Shown: piece by piece, positions 38,875-46,613 of the stretch
Layout of the letters: each line of letters begins with the position of its first letter
How positions within the stretch are numbered: position 1 is the stretch's first letter
Origin: Cyanobacteriota bacterium
Lineage (GTDB): Bacteria; Cyanobacteriota; Cyanobacteriia; CACIAM-69d
Direction of reading: 5' to 3'
Assembly: GCA_022402445.1 (NCBI GenBank)
Contig: JAKRSF010000008.1
Coordinates: 248,001-312,000 of the forward strand
DNA: 64,000 bases
Notes under the pieces: generated by a model
Database searches by the model: none
The model's input: the letters and a program-made list of their open reading frames with translations, nothing else
Told to the model about the DNA's origin: nothing
Translations under genes and position numbers: made by a program

Positions 38875-40281
38875 ATGGTGATGTCGTTTGTTTTTCCGGC
38901 GTTGATACAGGCAGGGCTCGCATCAGGGGCTTATGAGGTGGTCAAGAGTCAGGCGACCGGTCGTCTTATTGGGCTAGCTCGTGATGCAGTAACTAAACGG
39001 TTTGTTGGTCATGCGATTGGTATGGCTACCTCTGCTGGTGCTTCTCCCCTGCTGGCTCCGATGCAAGTCGTAACGAGCTTGGTTGTTGGTGCTGTCCAAT
39101 CGGCTCAGGTGCATCAAGGCTTTCAAAATACTTATTTTGAACTGGGTGTTCTCAAAGTAGGCCAAGCTTTGACAGGGGGTGCTTTGGCCGCCCAGTCAGC
39201 TCAAATACATCAGGGTTTTCAAAAAACCTATTCTGAAATCAATGTTGTCAAATCAGCAGTTTTTGGCTTGCAAAATAGTGTTGGAATTTTGCAAGCTAGT
39301 CAAGCCATCTTAGGTGTGGGTGTTGTTACTGGAGTTGCCCTTTCGGCTGCGAACCTGTGGCAAACTATGCAGCTACGAAAGGAGGTGCAGCAACTCGGTA
39401 TGGAGATGAAAGAAGGCTTTCTTGATCTGGAAAGATTGATTGGTAATCAGGGACGAGAAATCAGGGATCAGATTCAGAATGTAGCTCAAGATGTGAAATT
39501 TGAGCAGCACCGCGTGATTTTAGTTCGGGCCTATGGAAAATTTCTCGAAGCCAATCAATTAATTCAAACGGCGCTGGCTTGTGATGATTTGACGATCCGG
39601 AATCAGACACTTGCTAATGCAGAGTCAATGCTCTCGAATGCCTTGGCAGACTATCGAAATCCGCAGCTACTTTCAGATTTATCCGCCGCCGCCCGTTTGC
39701 GCCGCCTAGAATGCTGCTGGGCTATTGAACAAGCCTTGGTGCTGACCTTTCAACTTCGCGGCCAGTATAAGGCGGTGGTTGACCGTCTGTCTCAGTTGCG
39801 ATCGCGCATTGCTCAGTCCGCCAATGACTTGCTCAACTTGGCAACCGTTGAAGAAACTGAGTTTCTAGTTCCTGAGCTGATGCGAATCCACAATGCAGAT
39901 CTGGAGATAATTGACTCATGGATTGATCACGCCGACTGGATCTCAAGACTTTCAGAAGATGAACTTTTGGAAATTGGGGAGGGTATGACGACATCCCAAT
40001 CGGTCGAAGAGATTGAGGAAGATGATGCTCAGGTAATGCCAGCGGAAATGATCTTATATCAGTCATGGACTCAAAAAATGCCGACAGCATCGATTCGAGA
40101 TGCCGTGATGTTTATGTTTGATCCTAAGCTTCGACAACCAATCATTGAAGAGATTCAAGCTGCTGCAACAGCTCGCCGCTACTATGGCATAGATACTGAG
40201 AACTTGCAGCTAGCATCTAATCTTACACTGGCTAATTTGAAGCAATATTTTCTTCATGTGTCTATGGCTTCTGGCATCTAG
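38875..40281 (+). CDS. hypothetical membrane-associated protein, partner of dynamin-like GTPase
   Basis: 468 residues; no family recognised. Residues 1-165 are hydrophobic and Ala/Gly/Val-rich, with a likely membrane helix near 145-163 (AILGVGVVTGVALSAANLW) and an internal duplication: QSAQVHQGFQNTY near 77 and QSAQIHQGFQKTY near 108. Residues 165-220 form a polar coiled coil (LRKEVQQLGMEMKEGFLDLE). The remainder is a helical domain. The short acidic patch SVEEIEEDD is near 382. Codon use and GC match the divergent dynamin gene. The nucleotidyltransferase gene begins 4 bp downstream, so they form an operon. Likely acts with the GTPase at a membrane; this is inferred from position. Confidence 0.75.
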   Translation: MVMSFVFPALIQAGLASGAYEVVKSQATGRLIGLARDAVTKRFVGHAIGMATSAGASPLLAPMQVVTSLVVGAVQSAQVHQGFQNTYFELGVLKVGQALTGGALAAQSAQIHQGFQKTYSEINVVKSAVFGLQNSVGILQASQAILGVGVVTGVALSAANLWQTMQLRKEVQQLGMEMKEGFLDLERLIGNQGREIRDQIQNVAQDVKFEQHRVILVRAYGKFLEANQLIQTALACDDLTIRNQTLANAESMLSNALADYRNPQLLSDLSAAARLRRLECCWAIEQALVLTFQLRGQYKAVVDRLSQLRSRIAQSANDLLNLATVEETEFLVPELMRIHNADLEIIDSWIDHADWISRLSEDELLEIGEGMTTSQSVEEIEEDDAQVMPAEMILYQSWTQKMPTASIRDAVMFMFDPKLRQPIIEEIQAAATARRYYGIDTENLQLASNLTLANLKQYFLHVSMASGI

Positions 40282-40285
40282 AGCA

Positions 40286-40609
40286 ATGAACGGCTTCCTA
40301 AATCAACCATCGCCGCCTGACCGCGATCGCACCCTTGCCACCCTGCGACAGCTAGCCCCCGATCTGCACCAGAAATATGGCGTAACCCGCATCGGCATTT
40401 TTGGATCCGTTGCCCGTAACGAAGCCACACCCGAAAGCGATATTGATATCGTTCTAGAATTGACCGTGCCCGATTTGTTCACGATGGTAGACATCAAAGC
40501 CGATCTTGAACAGATTTTCCAGCGATCAATTGACCTAATTCGCTACCGTCCTCGAATGAATCCCTATCTAAAACGCCGAATTGATCGCGACGCCATTTAT
40601 ATTCAATAA
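40286..40609 (+). CDS. MNT-type minimal nucleotidyltransferase
   Basis: 107 residues from the ATG at 40286; an upstream ATG at 40256 overlaps the previous gene. The nucleotidyltransferase motif GIFGSVARNEATPESDIDIV holds the GS, the Arg and the two Asp (D-x-D), and a further Asp lies in the strand SIDLIRY. Such proteins are the MNT antitoxins of HEPN/MNT pairs, which adenylylate or restrain the HEPN RNase. No HEPN gene follows; a MITE-like element lies 60 bp downstream. It is therefore either an orphan antitoxin or works with the 468-residue protein, 4 bp upstream. Confidence 0.85.
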   Translation: MNGFLNQPSPPDRDRTLATLRQLAPDLHQKYGVTRIGIFGSVARNEATPESDIDIVLELTVPDLFTMVDIKADLEQIFQRSIDLIRYRPRMNPYLKRRIDRDAIYIQ

Positions 40610-40668
40610 TTCAACAGTAAGGTGAAAAATAGTGACGCAAGGGGCTGATTCTCAAATCAAAAATTAAT

Positions 40669-40877
40669 GGTAGGGTGCGTTCGCCACGCATAATGTTCAC
40701 CGGGATGTCGTTAATGCGAACGCACCGCTCCCTTTGGATATAACCGATCAATATTGCCGATGGATATCACCAAAATTCTGGACTAGCATGGGCGATCGCG
40801 CTGATTTGGGTTGGGTCGGTGCGTTCGGAATAGATACAGGGTCCCGTTGAGTTGAACGGTATCGAACGCACCCTACC
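40669..40877. mobile_element. MITE-like element, copy 2
   Basis: 209-bp core with ends GGTAGGGTGCGTTCG and CGAACGCACCCTACC, and internal GCGAACGCACCG (40716) and CGGTGCGTTCGG (40817). Closest to copy 3: both share GGGCGATCGCG then TGATTTGG and a common left interior. No coding capacity. Fills most of the 324-bp gap after the MNT gene. Confidence 0.85.
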
Positions 40878-40933
40878 GCTGGTTGATGGATTTCAGCCCA
40901 TTAGATCATCATCAGATCAATCGATGATCGCCC

Positions 40934-42031
40934 CTAACCGTTGTCCGAATTGGCCGCCAGATAGAGCGATCGCAACTCCCCATAGCGAGCCTCCCGGTGA
41001 TCGTAGAGGCGCTTGAGGGGGCGCGGTTCACAGCGTTCCAGGGCATAGGCCCCCAGGACCGGCAGGGCGATCGTACTGTCCGTGTAGCAAACGATCGTAT
41101 CGGCTAGGGCATCCGGGTCCACCTTGCCCCAACTCACCGCCTCGCTGGGCACCGCCCCGGAAAGACCCCCCGTATCGGGCCGCGCATCGGTCACCTGAAC
41201 AAAATAATCGTGGCCCCGTTCTTCCAGCTTCAAAACCTCATGGATTTGCGGCTGGGTTTGCAATAGAAAATTCTTGGGACTGCCGCCGCCGATCATAATG
41301 GCTGCACTCTTCCCGTTGTCCTCCTCTCGCGCAAAATACGCGATCGCGGCGGTATCATTCACATCAATGGACGGATCAATTACCAGCTTCGATCCTTCCA
41401 GGGCCACGGCGGCCACATTCATGCCAATGGAACTGTCCCCCGGCGAGGACGTAAACACCGGCACGCCGCACTCGTAGGCCGTCGCCAATAGGCAATGGTG
41501 TTCTGCGCCGCGCTGCTTTTCTACCTCATAAATGCACTGGCCCAGCAGGTGATGAAATTCCGCCGTGCCCATGGTTTTTTGGAACGGTTCCGTTTGGATG
41601 ACGCGGCGGATAAACGAATCCGTATCGAGCAAAACGTCGTAGTCAAAAATGATGTCGTAGATGCGGATGGTGTCATTTTTCCGCAGTTCCACATCGTCGA
41701 GAAAGGGGCTGCTGGAAAACAGATCCATCCCTAGGCCGTAGTGCAAATCGTGGTAGAGATTGGCCCCCGTGGCGATGAGATAGTCAATAAATCCTGCGCG
41801 CATGAGCGGCCCCAGGACCGAGACGCCAAACCCGGCGGGCGTCATGGCCCCCGACAGGCTCATGCCGACGGTGACTCCGGGCTGGAAGACCCGCTGGCTC
41901 AGGAGCTGGCAGATTTCCCGCAGGCGGGCGGAGTTGTAGGCCGTGAAGTAGCGATCGACGAGATCGGTCACCTTGAGGTGGCCGGAGATGGGCGTGGGGT
42001 CGATTTTGCGACCGGCGAGCGGCTTAGGCAT
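40934..42031 (-). CDS. deoxyhypusine synthase family protein
   Basis: 365 residues from the ATG at 42031 (MPKPLAGRK). Rossmann-like core with [43 protein letters not shown] and the active-site Lys in [13 protein letters not shown]. Eukaryotic DHS transfers the butylamine group of spermidine to eIF5A; bacteria lack eIF5A, and several bacterial homologues act on free polyamines as homospermidine synthases. In cyanobacteria a polyamine role is therefore most likely. Length and catalytic Lys are normal. Divergent from ispH. Confidence 0.9.
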   Translation of the reverse strand: MPKPLAGRKIDPTPISGHLKVTDLVDRYFTAYNSARLREICQLLSQRVFQPGVTVGMSLSGAMTPAGFGVSVLGPLMRAGFIDYLIATGANLYHDLHYGLGMDLFSSSPFLDDVELRKNDTIRIYDIIFDYDVLLDTDSFIRRVIQTEPFQKTMGTAEFHHLLGQCIYEVEKQRGAEHHCLLATAYECGVPVFTSSPGDSSIGMNVAAVALEGSKLVIDPSIDVNDTAAIAYFAREEDNGKSAAIMIGGGSPKNFLLQTQPQIHEVLKLEERGHDYFVQVTDARPDTGGLSGAVPSEAVSWGKVDPDALADTIVCYTDSTIALPVLGAYALERCEPRPLKRLYDHREARYGELRSLYLAANSDNG

Positions 42032-42212
42032 TCCCAGAAACGTTCCCCATCGGCGGGCGATCGCCGATGCTGCAACAACGGACAAATTTTACGATGGTTC
42101 CACGGCGTCAGTGCCAGGGGGCCGGGGTCGATGGGGGGCGCGGGATGCCCTGTTAAAATACGGACTTGCTGCGCCGCCCTCACGCTGTCATTACTACGGG
42201 AGCTTGGATTCG

Positions 42213-43553
42213 ATGGAAACCTCCGCCACGGGTACGGAATTTGTGGATGCTGCGGCTGATCTCGCGGGCGCTGCCGATGGGGTGGCCCAGGGGGCTCCGT
42301 CGGATTCACCGCTAGATACGAAGGCATTCCGGCGATCGCTCAACAGTTCAGATCAATACTTCCGCCGGGGCTTTGGCCGTACGAAGGAAGTGGCGGAAGA
42401 AATGGGGCAGTTTTATAACAGCAACCTTATCCAAACCCTGCGCCAAAATAATTACACCTTGACCGCTGGCGAGGTGACGATCCATCTGGCGGAGGCGTTT
42501 GGCTTTTGCTGGGGCGTTGAGCGGGCGGTGGCGATGGCCTATGAGGCGCGGGAGCATTTTCCTGATCGCCGCATTTGGATCACCAATGAAATTATCCATA
42601 ATCCGTCGGTGAACCAAAATCTGCGGGATATGGAGGTGCAGTTTGTACCGGTGACGGATGGGGTGAAGGATTTTTCCGCGATCGCGCCGGGGGAGGTTGT
42701 GATCCTACCGGCCTTTGGGGCGAGTGTTCAGGAGATGCAGCTCCTGCGCGATCGCGGCTGCACCATTGTGGACACCACCTGTCCGTGGGTGTCAAAGGTA
42801 TGGAATAGCGTCGAAAAGCACAAGAAAAGTGAATTCACGTCCATTGTCCACGGTAAATATAAGCACGAAGAAACCGTGGCGACCATTTCCTTTGCGGGCA
42901 CCTATTTGGTGGTGCTGGATTTGGCGGAGGCGCGCTATGTCTGTGACTACATTCTGAAGGGGGGCGATCGCGAGGAATTCCTCACCAAATTCCGCCGCGC
43001 CTGCTCACCGGGCTTTGATCCTGATCGCGATTTGATCCGGGTCGGTGTCGCCAATCAAACCACCATGCTGAAGGGGGAAACGGAGGAAATTGGCCGGCTA
43101 TTTGAGCGGACCCTGATGCAAAAATATGGCCCCGATTGCATCAACGATCACTTCATGAGTTTTAATACCATCTGTGACGCCACCCAGGAGCGGCAGGATG
43201 CCATGTTTGACCTGGTGGAACGGGATTTAGATTTGATGGTGGTCATCGGTGGCTACAACTCTTCCAACACTACCCATCTCCAGGAAATTGCCGTCGAGCG
43301 GAGCATTCCCTCCTACCACATCGACAGCGCCGATCGCATCCTCGATGGCCTGGTGATTGAACACAAACCCCTCCACGGCGACCTAACCCAAACGGAAAAT
43401 TGGCTCCCGGCGGGGCCGATCACCGTGGGCATCACGTCCGGTGCATCGACGCCCGATCGCGCGGTGGAGGAAACGATCCAAAAAATCCTGATCCTCAAGG
43501 GGGCAGAGCCCCAAGGGGCAGCACCCCAAGGGGCAGCACCCCAAGGGGAATAG
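42213..43553 (+). CDS. ispH: 4-hydroxy-3-methylbut-2-enyl diphosphate reductase
   Basis: 446 residues from the ATG at 42213 (GGGAG upstream). Last enzyme of the MEP isoprenoid pathway, reducing HMBPP to IPP/DMAPP with an iron-sulfur cluster held by three Cys: [20 protein letters not shown] and [10 protein letters not shown]. The extended N-terminus with [19 protein letters not shown] is typical of the cyanobacterial/plant type. Catalytic strand ending [13 protein letters not shown] is present. Odd: about 35 additional N-terminal residues and a short C-terminal repeat ([15 protein letters not shown]) encoded by a 15-bp tandem DNA repeat. A much longer open frame begins at 41973 but would overlap the divergent gene. 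Confidence 0.97.
   Translation: METSATGTEFVDAAADLAGAADGVAQGAPSDSPLDTKAFRRSLNSSDQYFRRGFGRTKEVAEEMGQFYNSNLIQTLRQNNYTLTAGEVTIHLAEAFGFCWGVERAVAMAYEAREHFPDRRIWITNEIIHNPSVNQNLRDMEVQFVPVTDGVKDFSAIAPGEVVILPAFGASVQEMQLLRDRGCTIVDTTCPWVSKVWNSVEKHKKSEFTSIVHGKYKHEETVATISFAGTYLVVLDLAEARYVCDYILKGGDREEFLTKFRRACSPGFDPDRDLIRVGVANQTTMLKGETEEIGRLFERTLMQKYGPDCINDHFMSFNTICDATQERQDAMFDLVERDLDLMVVIGGYNSSNTTHLQEIAVERSIPSYHIDSADRILDGLVIEHKPLHGDLTQTENWLPAGPITVGITSGASTPDRAVEETIQKILILKGAEPQGAAPQGAAPQGE
43499..43550 (+). repeat. 15-bp tandem repeat in the 3' end of ispH
   Basis: GGGGCAGCACCCCAA-type units, about three in a row, encode the AAPQG repeats at the end of IspH. Probably replication slippage; adds a short flexible tail outside the conserved enzyme. 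Confidence 0.85.
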
Positions 43554-43590
43554 GAAAAAATAAATCCAATTCAACCATTAATAAATCACC

Positions 43591-43773
43591 GGTAGGGTGC
43601 GTTCGCCACGGTTCATGTTCATCGGGATGCGGCTAATGCGAACGCACCGCCCCCTTGGCGCGTCACCGGACACCTGGGCCAGCGTGGGCGATCGCGTTGA
43701 TTTGGTGTGGGTCGGTGCGTTCGGTATGGAGACGAGATCGCGTTGAGTTGGACGGTGTCGAACGCACCCTACC
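43591..43773. mobile_element. MITE-like element, copy 3
   Basis: 183-bp core, ends GGTAGGGTGCGTTCG and CGAACGCACCCTACC, internal GCGAACGCACCG (43638) and CGGTGCGTTCGG (43713). AT-rich flanks (ATTGATTGATTTGGG to the right) as in copy 1. Sits between the ispH and anti-sigma genes, which are convergent; its hairpins could act as terminator. Confidence 0.85.
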
Positions 43774-43823
43774 ATTGATTGATTTGGGTTGTTAATTATT
43801 GATTTGGGCGTAGGCCATCTTCC

Positions 43824-44606
43824 CTAAAGCTGTTGGATGAGGATGGGGGCGGCGTCGTGGCGTTGGGGGGCGTCCGCGTCTTCGATCGTGATGGCGATCG
43901 CCTCCACCAGCTCGGGATTTTCAAAGACGGGGGGCAGGCGGAAGGTGCGCCGCTGCGATCGCTCCTGGCCTGTCGGATCTTCTAGGATTTGTGTGAGGAT
44001 TGCCCCCTTGGCATCCGTCGTAACCGGGGCATCGGGGGCCACCACGGTCCAGAGCACATAGACCTTGCCGCGATCGAGGGGGGGCAATTGGCTCACCGTG
44101 AGGGTGGCTTCGAGGGTGGCGGGATTGGCGTTAAACACCACGGTGGCGGGGGCGGTCAGGGCGGCGGTGGGTTCGAGGGTGATCACCAGGGGCATTCCGT
44201 TCGGGCGGTTCTGGGCCTGCTGCATTTGGAGCGATCGCCACAGGAACCAGTTCCCCGTCCCCAGGGCCGCAATGAGCACCGCCGCGATCGCCCCGACCGC
44301 CCGCACCCAGTTCGGTAGGGATGGCGCAGTCGGCATTGGGGCCGCGATCGCCTCCACCCGATTTTCGCGACCTTCCACCCCCCCCAGGATCGCCGATCGC
44401 AGCCGGGGCGACGGTTCCACCAGGGGCGGATCATAGGCCAGCCCTAGGCCCTGCTCCATCTCCCGCACCAGGGTTTCCAGTTGCGTCGGCGTGGCCAGGG
44501 CCGCGAGGCGATCGGCCTCCTCCGGGCTGAGGTCATTGAGCACATAGCCCGCCACGAGCAGTTCCAATTCATCCGTCAATGACTTTGAAGGAATAGGCTG
44601 ACTCAT
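43824..44606 (-). CDS. anti-sigma factor, RskA/anti-sigma-K family
   Basis: 260 residues from the ATG at 44606 (MSQPIPSKS). The cytoplasmic N-terminus (ELELLVAGYVLNDLSPEEAD) is the sigma-binding part. One membrane helix follows (VGAIAAVLIAALGTGNWFLW), then a periplasmic RskA-type beta domain (LPPLDRGKVYVLWTVVAPD, ending AITIEDADAP). The start is 1 base after the sigma-factor stop (TGAGATG), so the two are a translationally coupled pair. It should hold the sigma factor at the membrane until a signal releases it, probably by regulated proteolysis. No HxxxCxxC zinc motif is visible. Confidence 0.88.
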   Translation of the reverse strand: MSQPIPSKSLTDELELLVAGYVLNDLSPEEADRLAALATPTQLETLVREMEQGLGLAYDPPLVEPSPRLRSAILGGVEGRENRVEAIAAPMPTAPSLPNWVRAVGAIAAVLIAALGTGNWFLWRSLQMQQAQNRPNGMPLVITLEPTAALTAPATVVFNANPATLEATLTVSQLPPLDRGKVYVLWTVVAPDAPVTTDAKGAILTQILEDPTGQERSQRRTFRLPPVFENPELVEAIAITIEDADAPQRHDAAPILIQQL

Positions 44607-44607
44607 C

Positions 44608-45201
44608 TCACGATTCCTCCCCGATCCGAGCCCCAAGATTGCGCCGTAGCTGCACCAAGCCCCGCCTTGCCCATGCCTTCACCGTCCCGAGGGGCACCTC
44701 CAGCCGCTGGGCGATCGCGCTTTGGCTGAGCCCTTCCCGGTAGGCCAGGTGCAACACCCGCTGCTGATTTTCCGACAGTTGCCCCAGGGCGTCCCGCACC
44801 GCCCGCGCCCGCTGGTCCTGGTCGATCGCCTCCATGGGCGGGTCCGTTGTGGCGGTGGGCCAGTGGACCGCTTGCCAGTGGCGCTCCCGCCGTTGCCGCG
44901 ATCGCACCCAATCCATACTGCGCGATCGCGTCAGGATCGCCAGAAAGGTTTTGAGGGAACCCCGTCGGGGATCGTAGCCGCTGCCGGTGAGCCGCAGGAA
45001 GATGGTCTGGGTCAGATCCTCCGCGTCCTGGGTATTTTGGGTGGCCTTGAGGGCAATGCTGTAGACCAGGCTGGCGTAGCGATCGTAGATGGCGGCCAAG
45101 GCACCCATTTCACCGGCCTCCAGCGCTGCCCACAGGTCCGCATCGGCGCGATCGGCCCGGGGGACGTTGGGGTTTAGGTTGGGGCGCGGTCCAGCATTCA
45201 T
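44608..45201 (-). CDS. ECF-type RNA polymerase sigma factor
   Basis: 197 residues. Sigma-70 region 2 (about 30-105: LAAIYDRYASLVYSIALKA, DAEDLTQTIFLRL, FLAILTRSRSMDWVRSRQRR) and region 4 (about 135-190: LSENQQRVLHLAYREGLSQS, VPLGTVKAWARRGLVQLR). No region 1.1 or 3, so a group 4/ECF factor (the SigG/SigK type of cyanobacteria). The anti-sigma gene follows with 1 bp between. Likely drives a stress regulon that includes its own operon, but no autogenous promoter was recognised. Confidence 0.93.
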   Translation of the reverse strand: MNAGPRPNLNPNVPRADRADADLWAALEAGEMGALAAIYDRYASLVYSIALKATQNTQDAEDLTQTIFLRLTGSGYDPRRGSLKTFLAILTRSRSMDWVRSRQRRERHWQAVHWPTATTDPPMEAIDQDQRARAVRDALGQLSENQQRVLHLAYREGLSQSAIAQRLEVPLGTVKAWARRGLVQLRRNLGARIGEES

Positions 45202-45514
45202 GGGGGCAGGGGCGATCGGCGAGCCACGGGGACGGGGCTAACCTCAGGGCGGTTGGGGGGCGCGGAGTGGATTTAAGTGAAGAGCCTTGGCGTGAAGGGC
45301 AGCGATTCTGGGGTCGGGGTCATTATAGCGGGCGGTTTCTTCATGATGACGGAACGCACGGGGCGGGGTTGGCCTAATCGAGCCCTGCCATGGATCCGCC
45401 GGAGTCCCCCATCCCCAGTCGGGGTAACTAGGAAAAGAAGTCCCTCGCCTGTCCTGGGAGAGGGATTTAGGGTGAGGGCTGCGACCAGTGCAAGCCGCGA
45501 TCGATGCAACAGGT
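45202..45514. other. intergenic region upstream of the sigma factor
   Basis: 313 bp between two minus-strand genes; should hold the sigma-factor promoter. Contains the dispersed repeat at 45438-45480. No gene. Confidence 0.5.
45438..45480. repeat. hairpin-forming dispersed repeat
   Basis: TCCCTC (45441) and GAGGGA (45460) form a stem, followed by TTTAGGGTGAGGGCT. This AGAGGGATTTAGGGTGAGGG type of sequence is a common intergenic repeat in cyanobacterial genomes as I recall them; only one copy is present here. Confidence 0.5.
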
Positions 45515-46495
45515 CTAATCGCTCCAGCGATCGCCGGGGACGATGGTCTCCGTATCCAGGGTGGCGGCTGGGGTGGGCGCATTGTCCGCAGAACGATCCG
45601 ACAGATCGGCCCCCCGGACGCGGTTCCAGGCGAGGCGGGCGGCCCCCACGCATCCGGCCTGGTTGCCCAGTTCCGCCACCAAAATCTCTAGCCCTTCGCG
45701 GCTCGACGGCAGCACCCGCCGTTCCAGTTCCGCCATCAGGGCCGGGAAAAAGAGGTCCGCACTGGCGCTGATGCCGCCGCCGATCGCGATCGCCTCGGGC
45801 GTCAGGACATAGATCAAACTCGCCAGCCCCGCCCCCAACTCCTGGCCGTAGGTGGTCCAAAAGGCGATCGCCTCCGGATCACCTGATCGCGCGTTGGCCG
45901 CCAGTTCGTGGGGTTCGAGGCCCGTGCGGCGGCGGATCGCCTGGACCGACACATGCTGCTCCAGGGAACCGTCATTGCCGCTATTGCAGGGGTGCCCCTT
46001 CGGATCGAGGGTAATTAACCCCAGTTCGCCCCCCGTGCCGCGCGGCCCCACAAATAGGTTGCCATCGAGGATCACCGCGCCGCCGACGCCGGTGCCCAGG
46101 GTGACCAGCAAAAAATTGCGGAAGCGCCGCCCCGCCCCCATCCACGCTTCCCCAAGGCCCGCGCAGTTGGCATCGTTCGCCAGGACCACGGGGCGCTTCA
46201 GGCGTCCTTCCAACTCGTCGGCCAGGGGTACGTTTTCCCAGCCCGCTAGATTGATCGCCACCCGCGCAATCCGTCCGCTGGCGTCCACGGGGCCGGGGGT
46301 GCCGATGCCGATCGCGATCGCGCGGCCCTGGGGATCTAGCTGACGGACGGCCTCCGCGATCGCCTTGATGACCGCCTTGGGGGTGGCGGGCTGGGGCGTG
46401 GGTACCTCCAGGGAATTTAATAAACTGCCATCCTGGGCGAACTGGGCCAATTTGATGGCGGTGCCGCCGAGATCGATTCCGATGACGCATTCCAT
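45515..46495 (-). CDS. ROK-family sugar kinase (glucokinase-like)
   Basis: 326 residues from the ATG at 46495 with AGGAG 12 bp upstream; longer upstream reading is not plausible. Phosphate-binding loop GIDLGGTAIKLAQF, catalytic region VVLANDANCAGLGEA with the Asp base, VTLGTGVGGAVILDG and adenosine-site AIGGGISASADLF. Phosphorylates glucose or a related sugar with ATP. Odd: the ROK zinc signature (CxCGxxGC) reads PCNSGNDGSLEQ with only the first Cys, so zinc binding is probably lost; related cyanobacterial kinases may share this. Divergent from the polytopic membrane protein. Confidence 0.9.
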   Translation of the reverse strand: MECVIGIDLGGTAIKLAQFAQDGSLLNSLEVPTPQPATPKAVIKAIAEAVRQLDPQGRAIAIGIGTPGPVDASGRIARVAINLAGWENVPLADELEGRLKRPVVLANDANCAGLGEAWMGAGRRFRNFLLVTLGTGVGGAVILDGNLFVGPRGTGGELGLITLDPKGHPCNSGNDGSLEQHVSVQAIRRRTGLEPHELAANARSGDPEAIAFWTTYGQELGAGLASLIYVLTPEAIAIGGGISASADLFFPALMAELERRVLPSSREGLEILVAELGNQAGCVGAARLAWNRVRGADLSDRSADNAPTPAATLDTETIVPGDRWSD

Positions 46496-46613
46496 GGCGA
46501 TCGCGCTCCTGGGGGTGAGGTAGATAGGGGGGGTGGGGCCATAACCCGGTTGATTATCACCGATTATTGAAGGGCTATTTCCCACGGTTTCGGAAACCCG
46601 GCCCAATTCCCCT

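Noticed and set aside
45340-45370. possible fourth MITE copy
   Set aside because: Shares only a short GCGTTC-like stretch; no terminal repeats.
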